In this document: one piece after another, positions 18,133-26,880 of the stretch | Layout: every line of letters begins with the position of its first letter | Numbering within the stretch: position 1 is the first letter of the stretch | From: CAZTZL01 sp964537715 | GTDB lineage: Bacteria; Zhuqueibacterota; QNDG01; DSAB01 | NCBI GenBank assembly: GCA_964537715.1 | Contig: CAZIAH010000014.1 | Coordinates: 1 to 51,611, forward strand | Direction of reading: 5' to 3' | Length of the DNA stretch: 51,611 nt | Position numbers and translations under genes: made by a program | The notes under the pieces: model-generated | What the model was told of the DNA's origin: nothing | The model's input: only the letters and a program-made list of their open reading frames with translations | Databases searched by the model: none

Positions 18133-18710
18133 AGTTCCCTCCCTTATTTCTTTGTGACGATAAATTTTCTTACTTTAAACAAATTTTCAGAGAATCAATA
18201 GAAACTATCTATCAATCAAGTACAACGATATTTTCTAAAATCCCCTAAGGCGGCCTGATGGTGAGAGTATTTAAAAATAGAAAGGAGAAAAGCAAATCAG
18301 AAACGAAAAAACAGTGTTTCTTCTCTACTCAAAGTATAAACACGCAATTTCCGAGCCAAAATGACAAAGAATTTAAGCATTAAAATTATTTACAATGTTT
18401 AAACTAAAATATAAAATAGCCAAAGTAAAAAGCAAGTCAAAAACGAATAAAATTTAAATATTTACGAGAAGTTGATCAGAAAATTTAAGAGAATGAAAAG
18501 GAGCGGACAGAATCGCATTTCAATAAACAAAATCAGTCAATTTAACCAACAAAATATCGTTACTGGTCAAATTTCACTGAATTGATCAATTATTATCCAA
18601 ATACTTTTGATGTGAAGGAGCTGTGCTCTTAACCTCAGAAACCAATGCATCACCCCTTTTTATCTTACCCGTTGCTACCATTGCTGTGAGGGAGTTTTAC
18701 TCCCGAACAT
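18133..18710. other. 578-base AT-rich intergenic region
   Basis: It separates the 5' end of the SBBP gene from the 3' end of the helicase gene, both on the minus strand. I find no open frame worth calling and no RNA-gene or riboswitch pattern. It holds a candidate minus-strand promoter (18413-18440) and a short hairpin (18690-18704) just after the helicase stop. The length suggests a long regulated leader for the surface protein. Confidence 0.5.
18413..18440 (-). promoter_or_regulatory. Candidate promoter for the SBBP surface protein gene
   Basis: On the minus strand TTGACT (18435-18440) is followed after 16 bases by TATTTT (18413-18418). This would give a leader of roughly 275 bases before the ATG at 18132. 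Another TTGACT lies farther upstream, so the choice is uncertain. Confidence 0.3.
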
Positions 18711-21614
18711 TCAAGACCTCACCGCACTCGGACACAGTTCCATATAGGCACAGTACCGGCACACTTGATACCCGGGCGCAGCTCCATAATCCCGCTTCCG
18801 GATGCCTGCCGCAGCCTGGTGGATTTTCTCTTCTGTTTTGGAGAGCATTTTTTCCGTGACCGGAGAGCGCCCGACCAGGCCGGATTCGAGGAATCGAAGC
18901 TCGATAAAATCGGGCAGCCGTTGAAACGTTTTCTGATAGGCCATTGCATAAATCGCCAGCTGCAGGCTGTCTTTGGTCCGTCTATCCGCAGCTTCCTGTT
19001 GAAAAACTTCGGAAGATTTAAAATCGATGATAACCACCTGGCCGTCTCGTTCATCAATCCGGTCCCATCGGCCTTCCATACGGTTATTTTCGAACAGAAA
19101 ACTGAACCGTTCCTCGATCCATTTTGGAACGATCCCCGAAGATTCCTCTTTCTCAAAAAATTGGCGTAATGCTTCCTTGCCGGATTCGAAGCGCCGTTCC
19201 TCATGTTCACGCGAGAGAAACCCCTCGCTTCTCCAGGAGGTTTCGAAGAGCCGGATCAGGTTATCGAGCGTCACGGGAATCCCGGCCAGTTTTTGTTTGT
19301 GATAAAATTCGACGGCTGAATGAAGTGCCTTGCCGTAAATCACCGTATGATGGGGCAGAATCGGGACGCGCAGAATGTGGACGTATTTGTATTTCAGCGG
19401 ACAGGTCAGGTAGTCGTCCACCTGAAAATAGGAAAGCTTGAGGATTTGATTTTCGGGAATAGGCCCAAGGTTTCCTCGGATTCCTTCGGGGGGCGGTGCA
19501 AAACGTTCGATACGTTCCTCGGCTCTGGCCTTCACATTAATTTCATCAATGTGGGGACGATCGAGCGCCTCCAGGACAAAAGGACTGACCTTCCGTTTCC
19601 GGACGCCGCCGTAATCTTCGGCACTGGTCAGATAGAGCCGCTCTTTTGCCCGGGTCATGCCCACATAGAAAAGTCGACGTTCTTCTTGAAGATGAAAATC
19701 GCCCGAAGGCAAAATCTCCTTGACCAGTTGATCTGGCAGTTCGATGGGATCGCTTCGGCGGGTATGAGGGAAACGGTTATGGATCAAACTCACCATAAAG
19801 ACCACAGGCCATTCCAGTCCCTTGGCCTTGTGCACAGTGAGTACGCTGACTGCATCATCCCCCGGATCGGCTTCCACGGTTCCGGGATCGTCTCCGGCCT
19901 CGATCAGAAGATCGAGATAACGGACAAAATGGATGACCCGGTCCTCTTTGGCCGCCTGCGAGAACGACCAGATCACATCGAAGAACCGGGCGATATTCTG
20001 TACCTTGACGCCGTCGTCCGGATTCTGGCTATGGGTCAGTCGTTTCAAATATCCGGACTGCGTGACGAACTGATAGAGCACCACGCCGCTGACATTTTCT
20101 CTCGACATGTCCAGATATTTTTGAAGATCATCCAATATTTTCCGAATGGTGGCCCGGCTTTCCGGAGTTAGATCGTTGAGTTCTTCGATAGAATCGATCT
20201 CTTTGAAAACCGAGTAAAGAGAACGGTTCCGTTTATTGGCCAGATTGATGCACTGGTGGAGTTCCTGCATGGAGAGCTCGTAGATTTCGGATGAAGCAAG
20301 ATGAAAGAGGCTCAGCGTATCCTCGAAATCTGTGATCGCTTTGAGAAACGCAATGAGAAGCTTGACTTCGGGACGCTCGTAAAGCCCACGGTTTCCGGAA
20401 AAGCGCCAGGGAATCTCTTTCATGTTCATGGCACGAAGAAACGGATCCGCATATGCGTTGGCACGTACAAGAATGGCAATATCACTGTAGGTATATTTTT
20501 TTGTATCGACGAGATCCCGGATGATCTGCGCCACCCGGTCCGATTCTGTGATGAGTGTATCGCAGTGAAAGTGTTCGACTGGATTGCCTTCTTTTGCCTT
20601 CGCAACCAGCCTTTTATTGATCTGATTCTTCAGTTCCAATCGATCGGGATTGTTGTGCGCGATCAGCCGGTAAGCCGTATCGAGTATCACCTGTGTGGAT
20701 CGAAAATTCTCGGTCAGGACAATCTGGGCGGCTTTGGGATAGATTTCCTTAAAACCGAGGATATTCGAAATCGCTGCTCCCCGGAATTTGTAGATCGATT
20801 GATCGTCATCCCCCACAACCGTGATATTGGCCTTTTCTCCGCCTAACATTTGAACAAGCTGGAACTGGGCATAGTTGGTATCCTGAAACTCATCCACAAG
20901 AATATATCGATACCGTTCCTGAAACCTTTTCAGAACCGCCGGATTCTCCCTGAAAAGAGACAAAACCAGACTGACCTGATCCCCGAAATCCACTTTTCCG
21001 GCTTCGGCCATGAGTTTTTGAAACTGAACGTACGTCCCGGATATCTCTTCCTGCTTTTCCAGAGTTTCAAGAAGTTCCCTGTCTTCCGGATGTTCATTGA
21101 CCTGCATTTTTAATCGGGATACAAAACCGAGATAATTTTCCGGGGAAACATCCTCATCCTTGGTCCTGGAAATGACATTAAGCATAGCCTGAATAAAGCG
21201 TGTGGGATCGCTCAAAGGCCGGTAATGTTTCAGCGGGAATTCAAAGAGATGATCCCTAAAAAAGATCACCTGCTCGGCTTGGGAGAGCACCTGAAAATCG
21301 GGATTGAGTCCGACTTCCAAAGCGAATTCACGCAGGATCCGGTCGCCGAAAGCATGGAATGTCGAGACCTGAACATTGGCGAAACCGTATGGTAGAAGCA
21401 CATCGACCCGCTCGGACATTTCAGAAGCAGCTTTTTCTGTGAATGTCAGGGCGATAATCTCTTCCGGATTCGCCTGCTTGGAATTGATGAGATGGGCGAT
21501 CCGATGCGTGATGACGAGTGTCTTGCCGGTGCCAGCGCCCGCCACAATCAAAAGCGGCCCTTTGCCATACTCGACCGCTTCTCTCTGTTTCTGTGTCAGT
21601 TGAATGTCAGACAT
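18711..21614 (-). CDS. UvrD/AddA-type superfamily 1 helicase with C-terminal PD-(D/E)xK nuclease
   Basis: This 967-residue protein has Walker A at GAGTGKT (about 28-34), motif Ia TFTEKAASEM, motif II VDEFQDTNY, motif III GDDDQSIYKFRG, motif IV/V TVHKAKGLEWPVV and motif VI YVGMTRAKERLY. Residues from about 725 form a RecB-like nuclease: IIDFKSSE carries the Asp and the DxK of the active site. YLTCPLKYKY plus VCRYCAYMELC at the very C-terminus supply four cysteines for the Fe-S staple known from AddB and Cas4-type nucleases. It would act in recombinational DNA repair. No AddB-like partner is adjacent, so it may be a stand-alone enzyme. The downstream 300+ bases are empty. Confidence 0.92.
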   Translation of the reverse strand: MSDIQLTQKQREAVEYGKGPLLIVAGAGTGKTLVITHRIAHLINSKQANPEEIIALTFTEKAASEMSERVDVLLPYGFANVQVSTFHAFGDRILREFALEVGLNPDFQVLSQAEQVIFFRDHLFEFPLKHYRPLSDPTRFIQAMLNVISRTKDEDVSPENYLGFVSRLKMQVNEHPEDRELLETLEKQEEISGTYVQFQKLMAEAGKVDFGDQVSLVLSLFRENPAVLKRFQERYRYILVDEFQDTNYAQFQLVQMLGGEKANITVVGDDDQSIYKFRGAAISNILGFKEIYPKAAQIVLTENFRSTQVILDTAYRLIAHNNPDRLELKNQINKRLVAKAKEGNPVEHFHCDTLITESDRVAQIIRDLVDTKKYTYSDIAILVRANAYADPFLRAMNMKEIPWRFSGNRGLYERPEVKLLIAFLKAITDFEDTLSLFHLASSEIYELSMQELHQCINLANKRNRSLYSVFKEIDSIEELNDLTPESRATIRKILDDLQKYLDMSRENVSGVVLYQFVTQSGYLKRLTHSQNPDDGVKVQNIARFFDVIWSFSQAAKEDRVIHFVRYLDLLIEAGDDPGTVEADPGDDAVSVLTVHKAKGLEWPVVFMVSLIHNRFPHTRRSDPIELPDQLVKEILPSGDFHLQEERRLFYVGMTRAKERLYLTSAEDYGGVRKRKVSPFVLEALDRPHIDEINVKARAEERIERFAPPPEGIRGNLGPIPENQILKLSYFQVDDYLTCPLKYKYVHILRVPILPHHTVIYGKALHSAVEFYHKQKLAGIPVTLDNLIRLFETSWRSEGFLSREHEERRFESGKEALRQFFEKEESSGIVPKWIEERFSFLFENNRMEGRWDRIDERDGQVVIIDFKSSEVFQQEAADRRTKDSLQLAIYAMAYQKTFQRLPDFIELRFLESGLVGRSPVTEKMLSKTEEKIHQAAAGIRKRDYGAAPGYQVCRYCAYMELCPSAVRS

Positions 21615-21636
21615 AAAATACTTGGATGATACTACT

Positions 21637-23049
21637 TCAGGACTTTTCCATGCGACTGATGATATAAACCGTTCCCAACGCCAGAAAAAATCCAGGGATT
21701 AATTCGTAAATCAAATTATGAAGAAACGGGACATTGTACCAGATCAGTACGGTAATCATACCAACGGCCATACCGGCGAACACACCCCGCTTCGTTGTTT
21801 TCTTCCACCAGAGTGTCAAAAGAAGCGCCGGTCCGAAACTGGCGCCCAATCCGGCCCAGGCGTAAAGAACGAGATCATAAACCAGCGCCTCACAGCGCAT
21901 CGCCAGAACAAACGCGATCAGACCCACCAGAACCGTGGCCAGCCGGCTCAATCCGACCATTTTTTTCTGCGAAGCGTTTTTATTGATCAATTGATGATAA
22001 ACATCTTCCGAAATCGCGGAGGTAGTAACGAGCAGCTGGGAATCCGCCGTGGACATCATTGCGGCAATGGCCCCGGAAATGGCGATTCCGGCCAACCAGG
22101 CCGGAAGAAGGGTTGTTGCGAGCAAGGGCATGATCTGTTCCTGATCCGGGACCGATCCGCCCATTCTCGCAATTCCGACCAGCCCGATGAATATGGCTCC
22201 CCAAAATGCCAGGACCGCCCATGTCGTAGCAATCAGTGTCCCTTGACGAAGTTCACTCGATTTCCGAATCGCCATAAATCGGGTCAGCAAATGCGGCTGT
22301 CCCATATAACCCAGACCGATGGCCAATCCCCCAAGAATGGACTTCATCATGACCCAGCCGGTTTGGTCACCACGAACATGAAGAAAGTGAGGATTGAACG
22401 CAGCGATTTTTTCGTGAAAAACACCCAAGCCTCCAAGGATAACAATACCAACAATGGGAAGAATAACCAGAGTAAACACCATAATGCTGCTCTGGAAAAA
22501 ATCGGTCCAGGCCACCGCAAAGAATCCGCCCATGATTGTGTAGAAAAGAATGATACAACCACCGATAACCATGCCCCAGAATGGAGTGATATGAAACGTA
22601 ACATTGAGCACCTTCCCCGCGGCAAGAAACTGGGCAGAGACATAAAAAGTGAAAAAGAAAATAATGATCAATGTCGAAGTGATTCTGAGCAAATGAGAGC
22701 GGTCATCAAAGCGGGATTCGAAAAAATCGGGAAGCGTCAATGCCTGGAACTTCTCGGTATCGGATCTGAGCCGACGGGAAATAAACACCCACGAAAACAG
22801 AATACCTGTGGTACATCCGATGGCCGGCCACACGGCATTGTAACCTGAAATCAGCGCAATGCCCGGCAGACCGATGAGAAGCCAGGCACTTTCACCGGAA
22901 GCCCGTTCACTGAACGCTACAACCCACGGACCCAATTTTCTTCCGGCTAAAACAAAATCGGCCAAGGTCTTGTTCAAACGAAATGTAACGAGCCCCACAA
23001 TGAAAATCACGATAAGATAGATCACAAATCCAATGAGAGTGGGATCCAT
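21637..23049 (-). CDS. putP: Sodium:solute symporter, PutP-like (sodium/proline)
   Basis: This 470-residue protein has about thirteen membrane helices, the standard size of SSS-family carriers. PutP-like features are FVLAGRKLGPWVVAFSERASGESAWL at the N-terminus (the Na+ and substrate region of helix II), LTRFMAIRKSSELRQG in the middle, and SGAIAAMMSTADSQLLVTTSAISEDVY, the diagnostic SSS motif. It most likely imports proline with sodium, although the exact substrate cannot be proven from sequence. Its ATG directly follows the stop of a 32-residue membrane peptide gene, and the ribosome binding site GGAGGAG lies inside that gene's last codons, so the two are coupled. Confidence 0.9.
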   Translation of the reverse strand: MDPTLIGFVIYLIVIFIVGLVTFRLNKTLADFVLAGRKLGPWVVAFSERASGESAWLLIGLPGIALISGYNAVWPAIGCTTGILFSWVFISRRLRSDTEKFQALTLPDFFESRFDDRSHLLRITSTLIIIFFFTFYVSAQFLAAGKVLNVTFHITPFWGMVIGGCIILFYTIMGGFFAVAWTDFFQSSIMVFTLVILPIVGIVILGGLGVFHEKIAAFNPHFLHVRGDQTGWVMMKSILGGLAIGLGYMGQPHLLTRFMAIRKSSELRQGTLIATTWAVLAFWGAIFIGLVGIARMGGSVPDQEQIMPLLATTLLPAWLAGIAISGAIAAMMSTADSQLLVTTSAISEDVYHQLINKNASQKKMVGLSRLATVLVGLIAFVLAMRCEALVYDLVLYAWAGLGASFGPALLLTLWWKKTTKRGVFAGMAVGMITVLIWYNVPFLHNLIYELIPGFFLALGTVYIISRMEKS

Positions 23050-23148
23050 TTACTCCTCCGTTTTTCCCGAGAACAAATAAAAAAGAATCGCCAATGAGAT
23101 TAATAGTACTGGCGGGACAATAACCCAGAACAAAGTCCAAAACGGCAT
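23050..23148 (-). CDS. 32-residue symporter accessory peptide
   Basis: ATG 23146-23148 to TAA 23050-23052 encodes a 32-residue peptide (starts MPFWTLFWVIVPPVLL, ends LFSGKTEE) with one membrane span and a short charged tail. Its stop codon abuts the putP-like ATG, and its last codons (GAG GAG) form part of that gene's ribosome binding site. Tiny one-helix proteins directly before sodium:solute symporter genes are known as symporter small accessory proteins; this fits that pattern in size, position and topology. A weak GGAAA precedes its own ATG. Confidence 0.75.
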   Translation of the reverse strand: MPFWTLFWVIVPPVLLISLAILFYLFSGKTEE

Positions 23149-23202
23149 CGTATCATTTCCTTTGATTAAATCCTGTGATCTTTCCAACTGGAAATAGTAT
23201 GA

Positions 23203-24810
23203 TCATGTTTGTTCAGACTTTTTCAAACCTTTACTTGCTTCGACAATCAAAACAACCGCAAGAACAAAAAGTAAAAGGGAGATGAACAGCAACGGAACAT
23301 TCCGAACACTCGCATTTTTATAAATCAGATTCCCCAGAGCCATCAGTGTCACACCAAACATAAAGATCATAGGAATTTTGACGAAGTTCGTCTTTTTCTT
23401 CATTTCAGCCAGCCACACCGCAATGGCCAAAAGCACCATCGCTGCCAAAAGCTGATTGGCCGACCCAAAAAGCGGCCAGAGTGTATCACTGGTTCCTGAG
23501 AAGGCGAGAAAGCCGGAAAACAAAACCGTCACGCTGGTGCCGATAAATCGGTTTTTCGCCAAAAGGGTCAGTCTATCTTTTTTATCGAAAAATTCCTGAA
23601 AAGCAAATCTTCCGAGACGAGTAGCCGTATCCAGAGTGGTCATGGCAAACGCAGAAATGGAAAGTGCCGCGAATGTGATGCCGACCTGAAGGGGAATCCC
23701 TAAAGCCGAGATAAAAGATCCCGCACCCGAGGAAAAAATACCGATCGGTCCGCCGCCTTCTTTGGTAATGAGACGATGATAATCTCCCTTGAGGATCGTC
23801 ACTGCCGTGATGAGAGCCACGACTGCTAGTATTCCTTCGATGAGCATACTGCCGTATCCCACCAGTCTGGCATCATTTTCTGAATTGATCTGTTTGGAAG
23901 TCGTACCTGAAGAAACCAGCGAGTGAAATCCAGAAATCGCACCGCAGGCCACTGTGACGAAAAGAATGGGAAAAAGCAGTCCCAGATTGGTTTTAAATTG
24001 CGTATATGCAGGAAAAGTGATTTGTGGATTGACCACAAATATGCCCACAACACCACCCAAGAGAATAAAATAGAGCAGAAAAGAATTCAAATAATCTCTC
24101 GGCTGAAGCAGTATCCAAACCGGAGTTACCGAAGCAATAAAAATATAGATGAGGAGAAGATAAATCCACAGATTATAAGACAGAGGAAGCGGAAATCGTA
24201 TCCCCAAAAAAACACAACTGAAAAGCAGGACCACGCCCACGATAGTAGCTATCCAGAGGGGAAAACGCAACCGGTAGATGCTCAGTCCGAAAAAAACAGC
24301 TAGGATAATAAAAAGAACTGAAGAAGTTGCGGCGGAAGGCGTCTTAACAAATGTGCTGGCCACAGCTTTCATGAAAACAGCGACCACAAGAACCAGCATG
24401 AACCAGGTAAAGATCAGAAAGAACCGCTTCCCTGCCGGGCTGATGTGTTCCTCGATAACTTCGCCAATGGATTTTCCGCCATGACGAATCGATGCAACGA
24501 GCGCCGAAAAATCGTGTACGCCGCCGATAAAAAGACTGCCGATAACGAGCCAGAGAAAAACCGGTATCCATCCGAAAATTGCTCCGTAAATCGGTCCGAG
24601 GATTGGACCGGCTCCGGCAATGGAGGCAAAATGGTGTCCCAAAAGTACGGGTGCTTTGGCCGGGACATAATCCACACCGTCTTGATTGGTATGAGCAGGC
24701 GTGGACCGTTTTGGATCGATATCGAATTTACGCATCAGAAAACGCCCGTACCAGACGTATCCGATGAAAAATAGAATCAGGGCGATGATGAGTAGAATCG
24801 ATGCGGACAT
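23203..24810 (-). CDS. cstA: Carbon starvation protein A (CstA family)
   Basis: This protein has about 535 residues and some fourteen to sixteen membrane segments. Family signatures are TPAHTNQDGVDYVPAK near the N-terminus, HHFASIAGAGPILGP and GGVHDFSALVASIRHGGKS, followed by SGFHSLVSSGTTSKQI in the centre. CstA-type proteins import peptides or pyruvate during carbon limitation. I start it at ATG 24808-24810, seven bases after AGGGAAG, rather than at the TTG six codons earlier, which would overlap that ribosome binding site. It is shorter than the roughly 700 residues of E. coli CstA and corresponds to the short form common in anaerobes. Confidence 0.93.
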   Translation of the reverse strand: MSASILLIIALILFFIGYVWYGRFLMRKFDIDPKRSTPAHTNQDGVDYVPAKAPVLLGHHFASIAGAGPILGPIYGAIFGWIPVFLWLVIGSLFIGGVHDFSALVASIRHGGKSIGEVIEEHISPAGKRFFLIFTWFMLVLVVAVFMKAVASTFVKTPSAATSSVLFIILAVFFGLSIYRLRFPLWIATIVGVVLLFSCVFLGIRFPLPLSYNLWIYLLLIYIFIASVTPVWILLQPRDYLNSFLLYFILLGGVVGIFVVNPQITFPAYTQFKTNLGLLFPILFVTVACGAISGFHSLVSSGTTSKQINSENDARLVGYGSMLIEGILAVVALITAVTILKGDYHRLITKEGGGPIGIFSSGAGSFISALGIPLQVGITFAALSISAFAMTTLDTATRLGRFAFQEFFDKKDRLTLLAKNRFIGTSVTVLFSGFLAFSGTSDTLWPLFGSANQLLAAMVLLAIAVWLAEMKKKTNFVKIPMIFMFGVTLMALGNLIYKNASVRNVPLLFISLLLFVLAVVLIVEASKGLKKSEQT

Positions 24811-24837
24811 TTTTTCTTCCCTGTTCAATACATGATT

Positions 24838-25443
24838 TTAGAATTCCACTTTGGGCGCTTCCTGCGCATTTTGAACCGCCTCAAAATAAGTTTTCTGGGT
24901 AAAACCGAACATTCCGGCAAACAACACAGCTGGAAATCGGCGGATCATCTGATTATATATACGGACTGCTTCGTTAAAACGCTTTCTTTCCACGGCAATA
25001 CGGTTCTCCGTTCCGGCCAGCTCATCCTGCAAACGTATAAAATTCTGATTGGCTTTGAGATCGGGATACCGTTCTACCACGACCATGAGACGCTGCAGCG
25101 CCGCACTCAAACCCGCCTGGGCCTGCTGAAATTTTGCCAGGTTTTCCGGTGTCAGGTCTTCCGCTTTCAAATTGGTCACGCCACCAACTTTGGCCCGTGC
25201 TTCCGTAACGGCCTGAAGCGTTTGGCGTTCGTGTTTGGCATATCCCTTGACGGTCTCCACCAAATTCGGAATCAGATCGAAACGCCGCTGATACACATTC
25301 TGCACCTGGGACCATTTTTCATTGACGTTTTCATCCTGCTGCACAAAACCATTATACATATTCTTGATACTGCCGGCAACAGCCAGGACAATAATAATGA
25401 GTACCCCAACAACGACAAGAGCAATGATCGATCCTTTCTTCAT
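24838..25443 (-). CDS. lemA: LemA family protein
   Basis: This 201-residue protein has an N-terminal membrane anchor (about 5-27) followed by a helical domain with the family pattern YNGFVQQDENVNEKWSQV, QRRFDLIPNLVETVKGYAKHE and YNQMIRRFPAVLFAGMFGF. AGGAGG lies five bases before the ATG. LemA proteins are usually encoded next to a TPM-domain protein; here that partner (26881-27639) is upstream on the same strand but two genes intervene. Function in the family is unresolved; an envelope-associated role is usual. Confidence 0.95.
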   Translation of the reverse strand: MKKGSIIALVVVGVLIIIVLAVAGSIKNMYNGFVQQDENVNEKWSQVQNVYQRRFDLIPNLVETVKGYAKHERQTLQAVTEARAKVGGVTNLKAEDLTPENLAKFQQAQAGLSAALQRLMVVVERYPDLKANQNFIRLQDELAGTENRIAVERKRFNEAVRIYNQMIRRFPAVLFAGMFGFTQKTYFEAVQNAQEAPKVEF

Positions 25444-25521
25444 AGTTTCCTCCTTGATAGATTTAAAGTATTATTATCATTGTGTTAGACAATTCTTTTT
25501 TATGGAATGAAAACGATTTCT

Positions 25522-26256
25522 TCAAAATTTCATTTGATCAACAGATTCACTGAGTGCCTGAATCTGCAAAATGTAATTTCGAATATGTGCTTTCAATTGT
25601 TCTTTGGATACTTTCTTCCCTGTGGTTTTAATATTAAGCAGTTCGGAAAACAACGTTTCCTCAATCTCTGTAAACTCCCTGCACGTCGCTAAAATCACCT
25701 CCTGTTTTTCCTTGGGAATCTCCTTGCCGCGAAGATAAAGCAAGGCACGAAAAATTGATGTGAATGTCACAATCGATTGACCGATAAGCGCTTTTAAAGC
25801 CCTTGCCTGACCTTTTGTCAGGATAAACACCTGACGGAGCTGGAGTAATTTCCCTTTGAGTTCCCTCTCGCACTGAAGACGGATATCTTCTTTTTTCAGA
25901 GAAAGATCCTTCAATACGTCTTCACCCCGGATCACCCGGTAACAGCACTGCATATTAAAAAATTCAATGGGATAACTGTCTGTACTGGCCTGGATATATT
26001 CCCGCGTCAGGAAAAAAGGCAGGGTGATCCTCTTTTTTGTCCATTTTGGAATTAATTTATGAACCCGATCGATCTGATCGATTCCTTTCGCTGTCAGTAC
26101 GACTAAAAAATTCAGATCCGATTTTTTAGGGATAAATTCTTCGCTGGCCGCGCTGCCGTAAAGGACGATTGAAACAACCTCTTTGCCAAAGGTTTTTTGG
26201 ATATCTTCGGAAAATTGCTTGATTGTCTGTTCAATTTTGTCTACAATAGAACCCAT
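25522..26256 (-). CDS. Nucleotidyltransferase-fold protein
   Basis: This 244-residue protein has a pol-beta-type nucleotidyltransferase core at residues 20-90: the helical G-S motif reads VLYGSAASEEF and the metal-binding strand reads KKSDLNFLVVL, so the usual DxD is DxN. The second carboxylate is therefore missing or shifted, which casts doubt on metal catalysis, although related predicted proteins carry the same replacement. The C-terminal half (about 110-240) is helical and resembles HEPN-like or kanamycin nucleotidyltransferase C-terminal regions. It sits between a transposase gene and lemA, splitting the usual lemA-TPM pair. No cognate antitoxin or toxin gene is adjacent. Substrate unknown. 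Confidence 0.7.
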   Translation of the reverse strand: MGSIVDKIEQTIKQFSEDIQKTFGKEVVSIVLYGSAASEEFIPKKSDLNFLVVLTAKGIDQIDRVHKLIPKWTKKRITLPFFLTREYIQASTDSYPIEFFNMQCCYRVIRGEDVLKDLSLKKEDIRLQCERELKGKLLQLRQVFILTKGQARALKALIGQSIVTFTSIFRALLYLRGKEIPKEKQEVILATCREFTEIEETLFSELLNIKTTGKKVSKEQLKAHIRNYILQIQALSESVDQMKF

Positions 26257-26280
26257 CGAATTGCCTCCGTTTTATTTAAT

Positions 26281-26823
26281 CTATCTGTAAATACCATCCG
26301 GATGGTTCCTGTCGATCTCCCATCTCATTGGATTATATTGAATATATTGCCTGATATTATTTAACGATTGATCATTTCTGATAATATGATCATAAAATCG
26401 CGATTGCCAGGCAAATTCATCATTTCCCATTTGACGAATTCTTTTCGTACACACAGATTTGAATTGCCCAATAATCGATCCCAACGAATTTGGTTTCAAT
26501 TTTGTTGTTGTAGAGACGTTCCGCCGGAACGTCTCTACAGGATATTCACATTTTTTTGTGATCACAATAATCCCATGAATATGATTTGGCATGATAACCC
26601 ATGAATCCAATTTTATATTGTGTCGTTTCTTTTCTGTTTCTTTCCATTCTTCAAAAACAACCCTTCCCATTTCAGACAAAACAATCTGTGAATTCACAAT
26701 TCGACCAAAATAACAGATCCGGTTTTTGGTACAAAGGGTTACAAAATAATATCCAGGATCCGAATAATCCCAATTCTTGAATCTTGTCGATTCAACCCGA
26801 TATTTCTGCCTGAATAGAACCAT
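26281..26823 (-). CDS. REP-associated tyrosine transposase (RAYT, Y1 family)
   Basis: This 180-residue protein has the RAYT pattern: YFVTLCTKNR near the N-terminus, the metal-binding HxH in MPNHIHGII (about 78-86), IIGQFKS in the middle, and SRFYDHIIRNDQSLNNIRQYI with the catalytic Tyr. RAYTs are single-copy domesticated or mobile HUH enzymes linked to REP palindromes. A perfect 13-base-arm palindrome (26510-26538) lies inside the coding region between the HxH block and IIGQFKS, read as PVETFRRNVST. The gene looks intact. It may be responsible for dispersing the GTAG-starting hairpins seen here and at 31998. Confidence 0.9.
   Translation of the reverse strand: MVLFRQKYRVESTRFKNWDYSDPGYYFVTLCTKNRICYFGRIVNSQIVLSEMGRVVFEEWKETEKKRHNIKLDSWVIMPNHIHGIIVITKKCEYPVETFRRNVSTTTKLKPNSLGSIIGQFKSVCTKRIRQMGNDEFAWQSRFYDHIIRNDQSLNNIRQYIQYNPMRWEIDRNHPDGIYR
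26510..26538. repeat. REP-like perfect palindrome inside the RAYT gene
   Basis: Two 13-base arms, GTAGAGACGTTCC and its exact complement, flank a three-base centre. The arm begins with GTAG, the tetranucleotide typical of RAYT-associated REPs. It is translated in frame within the transposase without breaking it. Confidence 0.8.
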
Positions 26824-26836
26824 AACATCAATTTAA

Positions 26837-26869
26837 ATTTTTGTTTTCCCCTTGAGGGGAAAAACAAAG
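26837..26869. repeat. Hairpin TTTTCCCC/GGGGAAAA after the TPM gene (copy 2, possible terminator)
   Basis: TTTTCCCC (26844-26851), TTGA loop, GGGGAAAA (26856-26863) make a perfect eight-base stem that extends with a bulge through flanking TTTG/CAAA. On the minus strand it lies just after the TPM gene stop and runs into CAAAAATTT. It resembles the element at 13626-13672, so it is both a dispersed repeat and a plausible terminator. Confidence 0.6.
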
Positions 26870-26880
26870 GGGGTGTCAAA

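Noticed and set aside
18690..18704. GGGAG-TTTTA-CTCCC hairpin after the helicase stop
   Set aside because: No T-run follows it on the minus strand, so I do not call a Rho-independent terminator.
19320..20171. Plus-strand 283-codon open frame opposite the helicase gene
   Set aside because: It lies entirely inside a well-supported UvrD-type gene on the other strand and has no recognisable family or ribosome binding site.
21718..22848. Plus-strand 376-codon open frame opposite the PutP-like gene
   Set aside because: It is antisense to a clear SSS symporter, is very rich in His, Gln, Asn, Arg and Lys as expected from reversed hydrophobic codons, and has no domain.
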